Positions 27,693 through 37,004 of a stretch of DNA of 64,000 nt are shown here, in pieces. Position 1 is the first letter of the stretch. The number at the start of each line of letters is the position of its first letter. Origin of the DNA: Fontibacterium oligotrophicum (lineage in GTDB: Bacteria > Pseudomonadota > Alphaproteobacteria > Pelagibacterales > Pelagibacteraceae); the NCBI GenBank assembly GCA_965235975.1, contig CBDDZZ010000003.1, positions 55,937-119,936 of the forward strand, read 5' to 3'. A model generated the notes under the pieces. It was not told the DNA's origin, ran no database searches, and saw only the letters and a program-made list of their open reading frames with translations. Both the position numbers and the translations under genes were made by a program.

Positions 27693-28244
27693 ATGCAAGT
27701 AAAATCAATAATTTTTACCCTTCTCTTATATATAAGCAGTTTCTATTTTTCTAATGCGTCTGAGAAAAATTTTATTAATGAATTAAGAGATGGTGGTAAG
27801 TTAATTCTAATTCGTCACTCTATTGCACCTGGCACGGGCGATCCTTTAAATTTTGATATAAATGACTGCAAAACTCAACGTAATTTATCAATTGAAGGTA
27901 TTGAACAGGCAAAAAAAATAGGGGAGTTTTTTAGAAAAAATAATATACCTTTCGAGAAAGTTTATACTTCGGAATATTGTAGATGCAAAGATACAGCTAA
28001 AAATGCATTTAATAATTTCGAAACATTTTCTGGTTTAAATTCAACTTTTGCTGATCAAAGTAAAACACCTGTATATATAAAGAGAACCAAAGATCTAATT
28101 AATAGACTGGATAAAAACAAAAATTATATTTTTGTTGCTCATCACACTACTATCCAAGGATTAGTAAATTATGCTGCATCATCGGGTGAGATAGTAATAG
28201 TAGATAGATCTTACAAAGTAATTCAAACCATTCAAGTCAATTAG
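27693..28244 (+). CDS. Exported histidine-phosphatase-family protein
   Basis: A 183-residue protein with a signal peptide (about 1-22, cut near SNASE). The phosphoglycerate-mutase-like fold is shown by the catalytic LIRHSIAPGTGDP (His42), the Arg-rich YTSEYCRCKDTA and the second His in VAHHTTIQGL near 148. Proteins of this secreted subgroup are phosphatases of unknown substrate. It is monocistronic-looking, with a 34 bp gap to the next gene. The tail past the second His is short and complete. Confidence 0.82.
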   Translation: MQVKSIIFTLLLYISSFYFSNASEKNFINELRDGGKLILIRHSIAPGTGDPLNFDINDCKTQRNLSIEGIEQAKKIGEFFRKNNIPFEKVYTSEYCRCKDTAKNAFNNFETFSGLNSTFADQSKTPVYIKRTKDLINRLDKNKNYIFVAHHTTIQGLVNYAASSGEIVIVDRSYKVIQTIQVN

Positions 28245-28278
28245 CATAGCTCATTTTCCAACATTGCATTAGCTAGTT

Positions 28279-28563
28279 ATGCGTTTTTTAAATAAAATTA
28301 ATTTAATGAATTGGGAAAAGCTAAAAGTATTTAAAAAAGTAGCTAAAGCTGGGAGTTTTTTAACAGCATCAAAGCAAGATAAAAAATCTCAATCAACTTT
28401 TTCACGCGCAGTCATGGATCTTGAGAAAGAAATAAATCAAAAACTTTTTAACCGAACGAGCAAAGGAGTTATACCAACTTTGCATGGCAGTACACTTTTA
28501 AATTTAGTGAATGATTTTTCAAGTAAACTAAATCAATTTAGGAATAATATTACAAAAAATTAA
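28279..28563 (+). CDS. LysR-type HTH domain protein without effector domain
   Basis: A 94-residue protein. From about residue 10 (MNWEKLKVFKKVAKAGSF) it is a standard LysR N-terminal winged HTH through KLFNRTSKGVIPTLHG, then a short linker helix and stop. The periplasmic-binding-like effector domain (about 200 residues) is missing, and only 112 bp separate it from glnK, so it is not simply a frameshifted gene. The start may be ATG 28306, which matches the usual LysR N-terminus. Possible role: local regulator of glnK-amtB; not shown. Confidence 0.7.
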   Translation: MRFLNKINLMNWEKLKVFKKVAKAGSFLTASKQDKKSQSTFSRAVMDLEKEINQKLFNRTSKGVIPTLHGSTLLNLVNDFSSKLNQFRNNITKN

Positions 28564-28675
28564 TTTTTTTGGTTATGCATTCTGATCATATCTGAATCAT
28601 TGAATGGTCATTTCATTTTAAAAAAAATCTTTGTTATTCCTATTATTAATTTAAATAAACAAAACAGGGAGTATT

Positions 28676-29014
28676 ATGAAACTAATCACTGCAATCATAA
28701 AACCCGAACAAGCTGATAATGTTAAAAAAGCACTTGGCAAAATTGGCGTTGAGGGTTTGACGATGTCAGACGTAAAGGGATATGGAAGACAAAAAGGCCA
28801 TACAGAATTTTATCGAGGCTCTGAGTATGAAGTCGCTTTTCTTCCAAAAACAAAACTTGAAATAGCGGTCTCGGCAAAAAAATATGCAAAGGCTCTAGAT
28901 GCCATACTCAAGACAGCTAAAACTGGAAAAATTGGAGATGGTAAAGTTTTTGTAACTAATTTAGCACAAGTAATTCGTGTTCGAACAGGAGAAAAAGGAG
29001 AGAAAGCAATATGA
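28676..29014 (+). CDS. glnK: Nitrogen regulatory protein PII
   Basis: A 112-residue PII signal protein that senses 2-oxoglutarate and ATP/ADP and gates the ammonium channel. The T-loop is conserved, with EFYRGSEYEV carrying the uridylylation Tyr51. The B and C loops are recognisable (TGKIGDGKVFV and VIRVRTGEKG). It overlaps amtB by 4 bp (ATGA), hence the GlnK assignment over GlnB. Strong ribosome site GGGAG upstream. No NtrC or sigma-54 site stood out. Confidence 0.93.
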   Translation: MKLITAIIKPEQADNVKKALGKIGVEGLTMSDVKGYGRQKGHTEFYRGSEYEVAFLPKTKLEIAVSAKKYAKALDAILKTAKTGKIGDGKVFVTNLAQVIRVRTGEKGEKAI

Positions 29015-30273
29015 TTAAAATAATATCTAAGATTTCATTATTTTTCATAATTTTACTTCAATCAACTGTAGCTTTTGCACAAGCTAAACCAGTTTTAAAT
29101 TCTGGTGATGCCTCATGGATGTTAACAAGTACGGCGCTTGTATTGTTGATGACTATTCCAGGACTTGCACTGTTCTATGGAGGATTGGTTGGTAAAAAAA
29201 ATGTTGTTTCAACGATAAGTCAATCATTTATGATCACATGCATTGTTACACTTATGTGGTTTGTTTGTGGATATTCACTCACTTTTGGCGAGGGAAATTT
29301 ATTTATAGGTGATTTTTCAAAAACTTTCCTCAAGGGTGTAGAGGTTGCTGGTTTGACGATGACGATTCCAGAGTCAGTATTCGTTGTTTATCAATTAACT
29401 TTTGCAATTATTACCGTTGCACTGATTTGTGGATCAGTAGTTGAAAGGATAAATTTTGGTGCATTATTTATATTTGTAATCTTATGGGTAATTTTAGTTT
29501 ACGCACCAGTAGGTCATATGGTTTGGGGAGGTGGTTATCTTTCTAAAATGGGCGTGCTAGATTTTGCAGGCGGAACTGTTGTACATATTAATTCAGGTAT
29601 CGCAGGTTTAGTAGCAGCAATTGTTATTGGAAAAAGAAAATCAAAAGCTCGACCACACAACGTTGCATTAACTATGATCGGTGCATCTATGCTCTGGGTT
29701 GGTTGGTTTGGTTTTAATGCCGGTTCGGCAGTTGCTGCAAATGGTAACGCTGGAATGGCGATGCTTGTAACTCAAATTGCTGCAGCGAGCGCTGGTATTG
29801 CTTGGATGTTAGCAGAGTGGTCTACAGGTGAGAAAAAACCAAGTCTTCTTGGATTGTGCTCAGGTGCGGTTGCGGGTTTAGTTGCAATTACTCCTGCAGC
29901 AGGTTTTGTCGATCCAGTTGGTGCATTTTTCATCGGATTAATTGCTGGTGTTTTATGTTTCCTTGCTTGTACAAAGTTAAAGAGCGCACTTGGCTATGAT
30001 GATGCTTTAGACGTTTTTGGTATACATGCTTTTGGTGGCGCTGTAGGCGCTGTTCTAACGGGTGTGTTTGCATCAAAAGCAATTGGTGGAGCAGAAGGTG
30101 GTTTTGCTCAAGTTAAATTACAATTATTAGGAGTTGGAGTAACAGTTCTTTATGTAGCTGTTGCAACTTTTATAATTTTAAAAATAGTTAACTTAATTAC
30201 ACCGTTAAGAGCTCCAGAGTCGCAAGAGCGAGATGGCCTAGACCTTTCTCAACATGGAGAGCAAATAAGTTAA
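29011..30273 (+). CDS. amtB: Ammonium transporter
   Basis: A 420-residue ammonium channel with an N-terminal signal peptide (about 1-24) and eleven helices. Conserved elements include LFYGGLVGKKNV, the pore His in GIHAFGGAVGA and the first twin-His region near YAPVGHMVWGGG. Its uptake is expected to be blocked by GlnK, encoded just upstream with a 4 bp overlap. A perfect stem-loop terminator follows the stop. Confidence 0.96.
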   Translation: MIKIISKISLFFIILLQSTVAFAQAKPVLNSGDASWMLTSTALVLLMTIPGLALFYGGLVGKKNVVSTISQSFMITCIVTLMWFVCGYSLTFGEGNLFIGDFSKTFLKGVEVAGLTMTIPESVFVVYQLTFAIITVALICGSVVERINFGALFIFVILWVILVYAPVGHMVWGGGYLSKMGVLDFAGGTVVHINSGIAGLVAAIVIGKRKSKARPHNVALTMIGASMLWVGWFGFNAGSAVAANGNAGMAMLVTQIAAASAGIAWMLAEWSTGEKKPSLLGLCSGAVAGLVAITPAAGFVDPVGAFFIGLIAGVLCFLACTKLKSALGYDDALDVFGIHAFGGAVGAVLTGVFASKAIGGAEGGFAQVKLQLLGVGVTVLYVAVATFIILKIVNLITPLRAPESQERDGLDLSQHGEQIS

Positions 30274-30307
30274 GTTATAAACCCCTTATAATTTTAATAT
30301 ATAATTA

Positions 30308-30336
30308 GGGCCCAGGTTAAAAACTGGGCCCTTTTT
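30308..30336 (+). terminator. Intrinsic terminator of glnK-amtB
   Basis: GGGCCCAG (30308-30315) pairs perfectly with CTGGGCCC (30324-30331) over an 8-base loop, followed by five T. It lies 34 bp after the amtB stop. On the minus strand it faces kup's 3' end, but the A-rich side there is weak, so it mainly serves amtB. This is the clearest terminator in the window. Confidence 0.93.
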
Positions 30337-30338
30337 AT

Positions 30339-32204
30339 TTATATCTCTATAACTCCACCGATTTCAATAGTCCGAACTTTAGGAATTTTATAATAATCTG
30401 TTGCACCAAGCATTGTGCGGTGCATTATTATAAACAATCTTGAAAAAATATTTGTATTTTTACTAATCACTTTTATTTTTCCGACAAAAAATGAGGTATC
30501 CAACATACTAAATTTAAATTCTGTAGCTCGTATAAGAGCTAGAACTCTTGGAATATCAGGCTCTTCCTGAAAACCATATCTTACAACAATATTATAAAAA
30601 TTATTTTGATAACGTTTAACAATTACCCTCTCATCATCTTGTAGTTTTGGAAAGTTTGTGAAACTCAAGTGCATAAATACGATACGTTTATGAAGTATTT
30701 GATTATGTTTTAAATTGTTAATTAATGCCATAGGAACTACTTCAGTATTAGGTACAAAAAATATTGCTGTCCCAGGAACTCTTTTAGGAGGATCTTTTTT
30801 AATTTGTGATAAAAATTTTTTTATTTTTATCGACCCATCCCAACGCGCTTTAAGCATTCGCTCTCTACCACTAATCCAGCTCAACATCATTAAAATGACA
30901 GCTAAAGCTATAGCAATTGTAACCCATCCCCCTTCAAAAAATTTAAATAAAGTAGAAGAGAAAAACACGACATCCAGAATTAATAAAATTGCAAAAATTG
31001 GCATAAAAATTAATTTATTCCAGCCCCTAACAAAAATAAGTAAGAATGTTGCAAGAATAGTATCAATCAACATTGATCCAGTAACGGCCATTCCATATGC
31101 GGCAGCTAAATTTGCAGAATTTTTAAAACTTAATATGAGTAAAACAACCCCAATAAATAAAAATATATTAATTTTAGATAAATACACTTCTCTATATTCA
31201 TTTGTTGAGGTGTATTTAATTAAAAGCCTTGGAATATAGCCCAACTGAACTGCTTGATTGGCTATTGAAAAAACTCCTGAAATCACAGCTTGTGATGCAA
31301 TAATAGTTGCACATGTAGCTAGAATAATAAGAGGAATTAATGCCCATTCTGGTCCTAACCTAAAGAATGGATTATCGATTGTACTTGGATCGGAAATTAA
31401 TAGAGCTCCTTGTCCAAAGTAGTTCAATAGAAGTGCTGGAAAAACTATTATTAACCAAGCGGTTTGAATGGGTCTTCTTCCAAAATAACCTATATCTGTA
31501 TAAAGAGCTTCAGCTCCAGTAATTGCAAGCACTACAAAACCTAAAATCGTAATTGCAATTCCTTTGTGATTTAACAAAAAATTAAAACCATAAAAAGGAT
31601 CTAAAGCTTTAAGAATGTTAGGTTTATTTATAATTTCTAATAATCCTAGACCACCAATTGTTATAAACCAAACCAACATTATAGGTCCAAAAACTGCCCC
31701 AACTTTTCCAGTTCCAAATTTTTCAATTCCAAATAAAATAGAGACCAACGCTAACGAAATATAAATAATATAAGGCTCTAATTTAGGTGATAAAATTTTT
31801 AATCCCTCAACGGCGCTCAAAACAGAGATAGCTGGAGTGATTATACTGTTTCCAAAAAATAAAGCTGCGCCGATACATCCAAGTACAGTTATTATCCATT
31901 TAGTATTTGGTTTCTTTCCAATTTTTCTAATCAGTAGTGCCGTTAGTGCAAACACACCTCCTTCACCGTGATTGTGGGCGCGCATAATAATAAAGACGTA
32001 TTTTATGCTAACAACAGTAATTAAAGACCAGGTGATTAATGATAATACTCCGTAAACTGAATTCACTATTCCTGCTCCACTTCCTTTAGTAGCTTCCACT
32101 GATAATTTAAGAACGTAAAGTGGGGATGTACCTATATCTCCAAAGACAACACCAAGAGCCGCAACAATCAAAAGAGGTAAACTTTTACCATTTTTGTGAT
32201 TCAT
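30339..32204 (-). CDS. kup: Potassium transporter of the KUP family
   Basis: A 621-residue potassium/proton symporter with twelve predicted helices and a cytosolic C-terminal domain (about 440-621). Signatures include GVVFGDIGTSPLYVLK near the N-terminus, ALFFGNSIITPAISVLSAVEGL and GAEALYTDIGYFG. Length is typical. It converges on amtB and is divergent from azlC across 173 bp of AT-rich sequence without a recognisable RNA element. Confidence 0.95.
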   Translation of the reverse strand: MNHKNGKSLPLLIVAALGVVFGDIGTSPLYVLKLSVEATKGSGAGIVNSVYGVLSLITWSLITVVSIKYVFIIMRAHNHGEGGVFALTALLIRKIGKKPNTKWIITVLGCIGAALFFGNSIITPAISVLSAVEGLKILSPKLEPYIIYISLALVSILFGIEKFGTGKVGAVFGPIMLVWFITIGGLGLLEIINKPNILKALDPFYGFNFLLNHKGIAITILGFVVLAITGAEALYTDIGYFGRRPIQTAWLIIVFPALLLNYFGQGALLISDPSTIDNPFFRLGPEWALIPLIILATCATIIASQAVISGVFSIANQAVQLGYIPRLLIKYTSTNEYREVYLSKINIFLFIGVVLLILSFKNSANLAAAYGMAVTGSMLIDTILATFLLIFVRGWNKLIFMPIFAILLILDVVFFSSTLFKFFEGGWVTIAIALAVILMMLSWISGRERMLKARWDGSIKIKKFLSQIKKDPPKRVPGTAIFFVPNTEVVPMALINNLKHNQILHKRIVFMHLSFTNFPKLQDDERVIVKRYQNNFYNIVVRYGFQEEPDIPRVLALIRATEFKFSMLDTSFFVGKIKVISKNTNIFSRLFIIMHRTMLGATDYYKIPKVRTIEIGGVIEI

Positions 32205-32377
32205 GAAGGCTCTATTTATATATAAATTCTGTAAATCTCTATTGAATTGTATTTATGATTATAAAACCATTAAATATTGCATATAAAATGACTATTAAAT
32301 ACCTTGTACCTCAAAGTTAAAAAATAATAAAACAACCCCACCACAAATAAAAAAAGTTTTGAAGTTCGCTTTTAAAT

Positions 32378-33079
32378 ATGTCAGTAAAAATTAAATCAAA
32401 AATTTTCTTTTTAGGGTGCAAAGACGTTGTGCCTTTACTGATACCAGTAGTTCCTTTTGGAATTATTTTTGGTGTTATTGGAGTCGAAGCTGGACTTGGA
32501 GCTTTGATTACTTTTTTAATGTCTATTATTATTTTTGCAGGTTCATCACAGCTTGCTTTTGTCCAATTATTTACAAGCGGGGCAACAACTCCAGTTATCC
32601 TAAGTTCAGTTGCAATTATAAATTCCAGGCACTTTTTATATAGTGCAGTAATTGCACAATATTTAACTAAGTTAACGTTATTCTGGAAAATTATTCTTTC
32701 TTACTTTTTAACTGATCAGGCTTTTGCTGTTTCTCAAAAATATTTTAAAAAACAACCTAACAACCAACAAAGACATTATTATTTATTAGGATCAGGTTTT
32801 ACACTTTGGTTTGTTTGGCAACTTTCAACGGTTACTGGGATTTTTTTAGGAGAGGTTATTCCAAAAGAATTAAATCTTGGCTTTGCAGTGCCCCTTACTT
32901 TTATTTCTTTAATTATCATAGATATTAAAAAAATAGATCACTTGATTGTTGCATTAAGTTCAGGAATTTTTTCAATCATATTTTTTGATCTGCCTTTAAG
33001 AATATATATTATAGTATCTGCAATTCTTGCTATTTTAGTTGCTTACAAATTATCTCAAACAAAACTTTATAGAAAATAA
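32378..33079 (+). CDS. azlC: AzlC-family branched-chain amino-acid exporter, large subunit
   Basis: A 233-residue membrane protein. PFGIIFGVIGVEAGLG and the helix with FAGSSQLAFVQL are family hallmarks, as is NSRHFLYSA. AzlC with AzlD exports branched-chain or similar amino acids. The azlD start codon is one base past its stop, so translation is coupled. Confidence 0.9.
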   Translation: MSVKIKSKIFFLGCKDVVPLLIPVVPFGIIFGVIGVEAGLGALITFLMSIIIFAGSSQLAFVQLFTSGATTPVILSSVAIINSRHFLYSAVIAQYLTKLTLFWKIILSYFLTDQAFAVSQKYFKKQPNNQQRHYYLLGSGFTLWFVWQLSTVTGIFLGEVIPKELNLGFAVPLTFISLIIIDIKKIDHLIVALSSGIFSIIFFDLPLRIYIIVSAILAILVAYKLSQTKLYRK

Positions 33080-33080
33080 A

Positions 33081-33392
33081 ATGATTTGGACGATATTAAT
33101 TCTTGCTGGGCTTGTTACTTTTTTTACTCGATTCTCAATGATTGTATTGCTTAAAAAAGATTATTTTAGTCCAAGAGCAAAGATAGTTTTAAGTTATGTG
33201 CCAAGCGCTGTGTTTCCAGCTATTATTTTTCCAGCAGTATTTTTTGATAATAGTGGGCAGTTAGAATTTTTAGATAATCCAAAAGTAATTGCGGCATCTA
33301 TAGCTTTATTGGTTGGATATTTCACAGAAAGTGTAATTGCTACAATCTTTTCTGGTCTTGCAGTTTTGTGGTTTATAATTTTCTTGATTTAA
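33081..33392 (+). CDS. azlD: AzlD-family exporter, small subunit
   Basis: A 103-residue protein with three or four helices; it contains TFFTRFSMIVLL and YVPSAVFPAIIFPAVF, typical of AzlD. I chose ATG 33081, right after the azlC stop, rather than an upstream start at 33039 inside azlC. It completes the two-subunit exporter. Confidence 0.87.
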   Translation: MIWTILILAGLVTFFTRFSMIVLLKKDYFSPRAKIVLSYVPSAVFPAIIFPAVFFDNSGQLEFLDNPKVIAASIALLVGYFTESVIATIFSGLAVLWFIIFLI

Positions 33393-33442
33393 AATTTATA
33401 AATTATTGCTTACTATTTTAAGATAGCTTAAAAACTTTAGTA

Positions 33443-33826
33443 ATGCTTCGTTCAATATTTGTTATTTTCTTCTTTCAGCTCTTGGGCGAGTTTTTAAAAA
33501 AATTTTTTGAAATGCGTATTCCCGGTCCAGTAATAGGACTTATTCTTCTTCTAGTTACACTCATTTTTTTAAAAAAATTTAAAAAAACTGCAATTGTTAA
33601 TTTAAAAGCTGATGTAATAAATACCTCAAATTATATTTTAAGTTATCTATCATTGTTATTTGTCCCCATAGGAGTTGGAGTTGTTATGCATCTTTCTTAC
33701 TTAGAGAATAATTTATTTAGGGTCTTAATTATTGTTTTCATCTCAACGATATTAACGATTGGTGGAACAGCATTTTTAATGGAGAAAATAAATCGTAAAT
33801 TAATTAAAAATGATAGAAAAAGATAA
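33443..33826 (+). CDS. lrgA: LrgA/CidA-family membrane protein
   Basis: A 127-residue, four-helix membrane protein with the family motif RIPGPVIGLILLL and later LLFVPIGVGVVMH. LrgA/CidA proteins were named as holin-like modulators of murein hydrolases; some LrgAB pairs transport small acids such as pyruvate or, in chloroplasts, glycolate/glycerate. It overlaps lrgB by 17 bp. Confidence 0.88.
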   Translation: MLRSIFVIFFFQLLGEFLKKFFEMRIPGPVIGLILLLVTLIFLKKFKKTAIVNLKADVINTSNYILSYLSLLFVPIGVGVVMHLSYLENNLFRVLIIVFISTILTIGGTAFLMEKINRKLIKNDRKR

Positions 33827-34541
33827 GCTTTATAGCATCTGGGTTTATTTACAGGCAGAACCCTTATTTTGGTTAACTCTTACTATTGGTTCATATTTAA
33901 TAGGGGATTATCTCTATAAGAGATCAAAACTTTTCCCTCTTGTTAACCCAGTTGCAATTTCGATTTTTATTGTGTCCTTAGTATTAATTAACTTGGACAT
34001 TTCTTATGAAAGATATTTTGATGGAGCTAAATTTATTCATTTTATGTTAGGACCTGCAACAGTTGCTCTAGCTATTCCAATCTATCGGCAGTTTAGATTG
34101 ATCCAAAAAGAAACTTTAAGTATTTTCGTATCACTTATTACTGGAAGTCTAATTGCAATTATTTCAACATTTTTTTTGTGTGTAATTTTTAAAATAGATG
34201 ATCAAGTTTTGTTTAGTATGTTGCCAAAAAGTGCAACTGCACCAATTGCTATGGGTATTTCAGATTTGATTGGGGGAATTCCATCACTGACAGCAATTAT
34301 AACAGTTTTAACAGGTATTGTGGGCGCATCCTTTGGAACTTTCGCATTAGATTTTTTAAAATTAAAGGATATGTCAGCAAGAGGATTTGGGTTAGGACTT
34401 GCCTCGCATGGAATTGGAACCGCAAGAGCTATGAGCAGGAATGAAACCGCAGGTGTTTTTGCAGCATTAGCACTTGGTTTAAATGGTATTGCAACTGCAA
34501 TACTAGTTCCATTATTATTTAAGTTATTAAATATTTTTTAA
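33810..34541 (+). CDS. lrgB: LrgB/CidB-family membrane protein
   Basis: A 243-residue, polytopic partner of LrgA. Diagnostic stretches are MLGPATVALAIPIYRQ, LPKSATAPIAMGIS and GLASHGIGTARAM. The gene pair probably makes a single membrane complex; a small carboxylate transport role is possible but not shown here. Cytochrome b561 follows after 2 bp. Confidence 0.9.
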   Translation: MIEKDKLYSIWVYLQAEPLFWLTLTIGSYLIGDYLYKRSKLFPLVNPVAISIFIVSLVLINLDISYERYFDGAKFIHFMLGPATVALAIPIYRQFRLIQKETLSIFVSLITGSLIAIISTFFLCVIFKIDDQVLFSMLPKSATAPIAMGISDLIGGIPSLTAIITVLTGIVGASFGTFALDFLKLKDMSARGFGLGLASHGIGTARAMSRNETAGVFAALALGLNGIATAILVPLLFKLLNIF

Positions 34542-34543
34542 TA

Positions 34544-35080
34544 ATGAATTTAAAAAATACCTCAGACAGTTACGGTTTTATAAGCAAAAATTTTCATTGG
34601 ATTTTAGCATTCTTACTTTTATCAAATTTTTTTCTTGGTTTTATTATGGTAGAACTTGAAAGAGGACCATTAAAATCATCTATTTATGGGTTTCATAAGT
34701 CTACAGGAATTTTATTACTTAGTTTGATTATTTTAAGATTATTTTGGAGATCAGTTAATATTACCCCTATCCCAGTCGCAAATAATAAAATTTTAAATAG
34801 ACTTGCAAAGTCAGTACATTATTTTTTTTATTTTATCGTATTGATGATTACATTAAGTGGTTGGATATATTCTACTGCAAGGGTTGGAGCAGTTGAAGTT
34901 TTTGGACTATTTTATATGCCTGCAATTGTTGGAATAAATGATCAAGTTGGAAGAATTGCAAAAGAAATACACATATATTCCGTTTATCTATTCATTGCCT
35001 TTGTCATTTTGCATGTTCTTGCAAGCATTTATCATCATTTTTTTTTGAAAGACCGGACGTTAAAAAGGATGTGGTATTAA
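34544..35080 (+). CDS. Cytochrome b561-type membrane haem protein
   Basis: A 178-residue four-helix di-haem protein. Candidate haem ligands are His in KNFHWILA (helix 1), GFHKSTG (helix 2), VHYFFYF (helix 3) and EIHIYSVY...LHVLASIYHHF (helix 4). The family (YodB/CybB) moves electrons between quinol and superoxide or other acceptors. Only 2 bp separate it from lrgB, so it is in the lrgAB transcript; a functional link is unproven. Confidence 0.87.
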   Translation: MNLKNTSDSYGFISKNFHWILAFLLLSNFFLGFIMVELERGPLKSSIYGFHKSTGILLLSLIILRLFWRSVNITPIPVANNKILNRLAKSVHYFFYFIVLMITLSGWIYSTARVGAVEVFGLFYMPAIVGINDQVGRIAKEIHIYSVYLFIAFVILHVLASIYHHFFLKDRTLKRMWY

Positions 35081-35151
35081 ATAATACCCTTATTAGCTAA
35101 GTTTTTTCAATCCTATTGCTTTTTTAAAATATGATATTAACATTACTTTAT

Positions 35152-35347
35152 ATGGCTACTTACGAATGTCCAAAGTGTAAAATGTCTGCAAACATAACTT
35201 GTGGAAAATGTGAAGCACCTCTGAATGATTCTTCGCTTAAAATTAGATAGCGGGCAAAGTGTTAAAATTAGCGAATGTCCTAACGGTCATGGTAAAATAA
35301 AAAGTCCGTTGTGCTGTGGTAGTGACATGATTTGTTCTGCAGCCTAG
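35152..35347 (+). pseudogene. Small Cys-rich (zinc-ribbon-like) protein, frame broken
   Basis: From ATG 35152 the frame reads MATYECPKCKMSANITCGKC and then stops early. Skipping one base in the AAAA at about 35241-35245 joins it to a second frame that gives LDSGQSVKISECPNGHGKIK, then PLCCGSDMICSAA and TAG at 35347. The joined protein of about 64 residues has CxxC, CGKC, a CPNGHG and a CC motif, consistent with metal-binding. The fit of both halves and the preserved Cys pattern argue for a single real gene with a one-base indel. Function unknown. Confidence 0.6.
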
Positions 35348-35427
35348 GTTCCTTTTAAATTCAAATATTATTTGCCGCAGATACAATATAATTTTTTCAA
35401 GTATTTCTTTCTAAAATAATCATTTTT

Positions 35428-36279
35428 ATGAGACAAGTTTATATAAACGGCGAATTCAAAAAAGAGGATGAAGCTAAAGTATCAATCTTTGATAGAGGTT
35501 TATTATTCTCTGACTCTGTTTACGAGGTAACATCAGTAATAAATAGTAAGTTAATTGATTTTAAGTATCACGTTGAAAGACTTGATCGTTCAATGAATGA
35601 ACTAAAATTTAAAACTCTCATTGACCATGATGAAATTTTAGCATTTCACAGAAAACTCATAGACTTAAATAATCTAAAAGAGGGCATGATCTATACTCAA
35701 GTTACGCGTGGAGTTGTGGATAGAAGTTTTGATATGCCAAAACAAGCTATTAAACCAACAGTGCTTGCATTTACTCAAGAGAAAAAAATTCTAGAGTCTG
35801 ATTCTGCTAAAAATGGAATTAAAGTAATGACACTTGAGGATATGAGATGGAAAAGAAATGATATTAAAACAACCCAATTACTATACGCAAGTATGGCAAA
35901 GTCCGAAGCGACAGCAAAGGGTTTTGATGATGCTTGGATGTTAAGACAAGGATATGTAACAGAGGGCAGTTCTAATAACGTTTGGATTATAAGAAGCAAA
36001 AATATTATGACTAGGCAGTCTGATAATTTAATTTTAAGCGGTATTACAAGAGCTGTAGTTTTAGAATGTGCAAAAAAATTAGATTATGAAGTTATTACAA
36101 AAAATTTTACTAAAGTTGATGCTGAGTCAGCTGATGAAGCTTTTATGACATCTGCTACAGGTTTAATAACTCCTGTTATTAAGATTAATTCGAGTCAAAT
36201 AGGAGATGGGAAGCCTGGAAATTTTACAAAATCTTTAAGAGCAGAGTATATTAAACGAGCTTTAGAGATCGCGATTTAA
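35428..36279 (+). CDS. dat: D-amino-acid transaminase (class IV PLP aminotransferase)
   Basis: A 283-residue fold-type IV aminotransferase. It begins with VYINGEFKKEDEAKVSIFDRGLLF-like family sequence; the PLP Lys lies in the DIKTTQLLYASMAK stretch, and EGSSNNVWII and SGITRAVVL bind the cofactor phosphate. Likely makes D-Glu/D-Ala for peptidoglycan; branched-chain transaminase or ADC lyase are alternatives in the same fold. Its end overlaps the convergent DUF2061 gene by 4 bp. Confidence 0.85.
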   Translation: MRQVYINGEFKKEDEAKVSIFDRGLLFSDSVYEVTSVINSKLIDFKYHVERLDRSMNELKFKTLIDHDEILAFHRKLIDLNNLKEGMIYTQVTRGVVDRSFDMPKQAIKPTVLAFTQEKKILESDSAKNGIKVMTLEDMRWKRNDIKTTQLLYASMAKSEATAKGFDDAWMLRQGYVTEGSSNNVWIIRSKNIMTRQSDNLILSGITRAVVLECAKKLDYEVITKNFTKVDAESADEAFMTSATGLITPVIKINSSQIGDGKPGNFTKSLRAEYIKRALEIAI

Positions 36280-36521
36280 TTTTGAGAGTTACTAATTTTA
36301 CTTGCCCAAAATTTATCTAAAAAATAATACCAAAATCCATTAATTATAGGCTCAACCAAAGCATCTACTGCCGCAAGTTCAAAACTTGCCCCAGTTATAA
36401 AAACATTGCATGTTGCGGCAATAATAATGTGTCCAATAGTGTAAATGACTGCTCGTGCAATACTTGAGCCAAGTAACTGTTTTTTAATTACATTGAATAT
36501 ACCATTAGTGAATTCAGACAT
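36276..36521 (-). CDS. DUF2061-family membrane protein
   Basis: An 81-residue protein with two hydrophobic helices. The pattern ARAVIYTIGHIIIAATCNVFITG, then ELAAVDALVEPIINGFWYYFLDKFWA, fits DUF2061, a small inner-membrane family of unknown role. Convergent with dat by 4 bp; no clear partner. Confidence 0.7.
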   Translation of the reverse strand: MSEFTNGIFNVIKKQLLGSSIARAVIYTIGHIIIAATCNVFITGASFELAAVDALVEPIINGFWYYFLDKFWASKISNSQN

Positions 36522-36608
36522 ATTAATAATATAAACCTTAAACTTCGAAATTCAACGGGTAAGTTGAAATTCTTACAATTAAATATAGATTTACCTCGGA
36601 GTTAAAAA

Positions 36609-37004
36609 ATGAATATTTCAATTTTATTTACAATAATTTTTATAATTTTTTATCTAATTCTTACAATAATCACTATTAAGGAAAGGAAAGCAGCTCGAGT
36701 TGCTTATGGAGATGGCTTTAATAAAGATTTAACAAAAGCAATTAGAGCGCATGGTAACTTTTTTGAATTTACAGTTTTTTTTATAATTTCTTCTTTTTTA
36801 TTAGAGATTTTGGATGGAGTTCTTGCTTATGTATTTTTAGTAAATATTGTATTTCTTTTCGGCAGAATTTCCCATGCGTATAGTATGTTTAAAGAAAAGT
36901 TATTATTCAGGCAAATCGGAATGATGGCAACTTTATCTTGTTACGTACTAAATTGTATTTATTTATTATATTTATACTGGCAGTATTTTAAGCAGCTTGA
37001 TTAA
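36609..37004 (+). CDS. MAPEG-family membrane protein
   Basis: A 131-residue protein with four helices. The MAPEG signature is seen as KERKAARVAYGDG and AIRAHGNFFEFTVFF, then FGRISHAYSM. Bacterial MAPEG proteins (YecN-like) are membrane glutathione-transferase relatives with unclear substrates. The 3' end overlaps the next, convergent gene by 4 bp. Confidence 0.85.
   Translation: MNISILFTIIFIIFYLILTIITIKERKAARVAYGDGFNKDLTKAIRAHGNFFEFTVFFIISSFLLEILDGVLAYVFLVNIVFLFGRISHAYSMFKEKLLFRQIGMMATLSCYVLNCIYLLYLYWQYFKQLD

Noticed and set aside
28564..28675. NtrC or sigma-54 site before glnK
   Set aside because: No TGGCAC-N5-TTGC or NtrC dyad could be found.
32205..32377. tRNA or small RNA in the kup-azlC gap
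   Set aside because: No cloverleaf and no strong hairpin with T run; the 173 bp look like a plain divergent promoter region.
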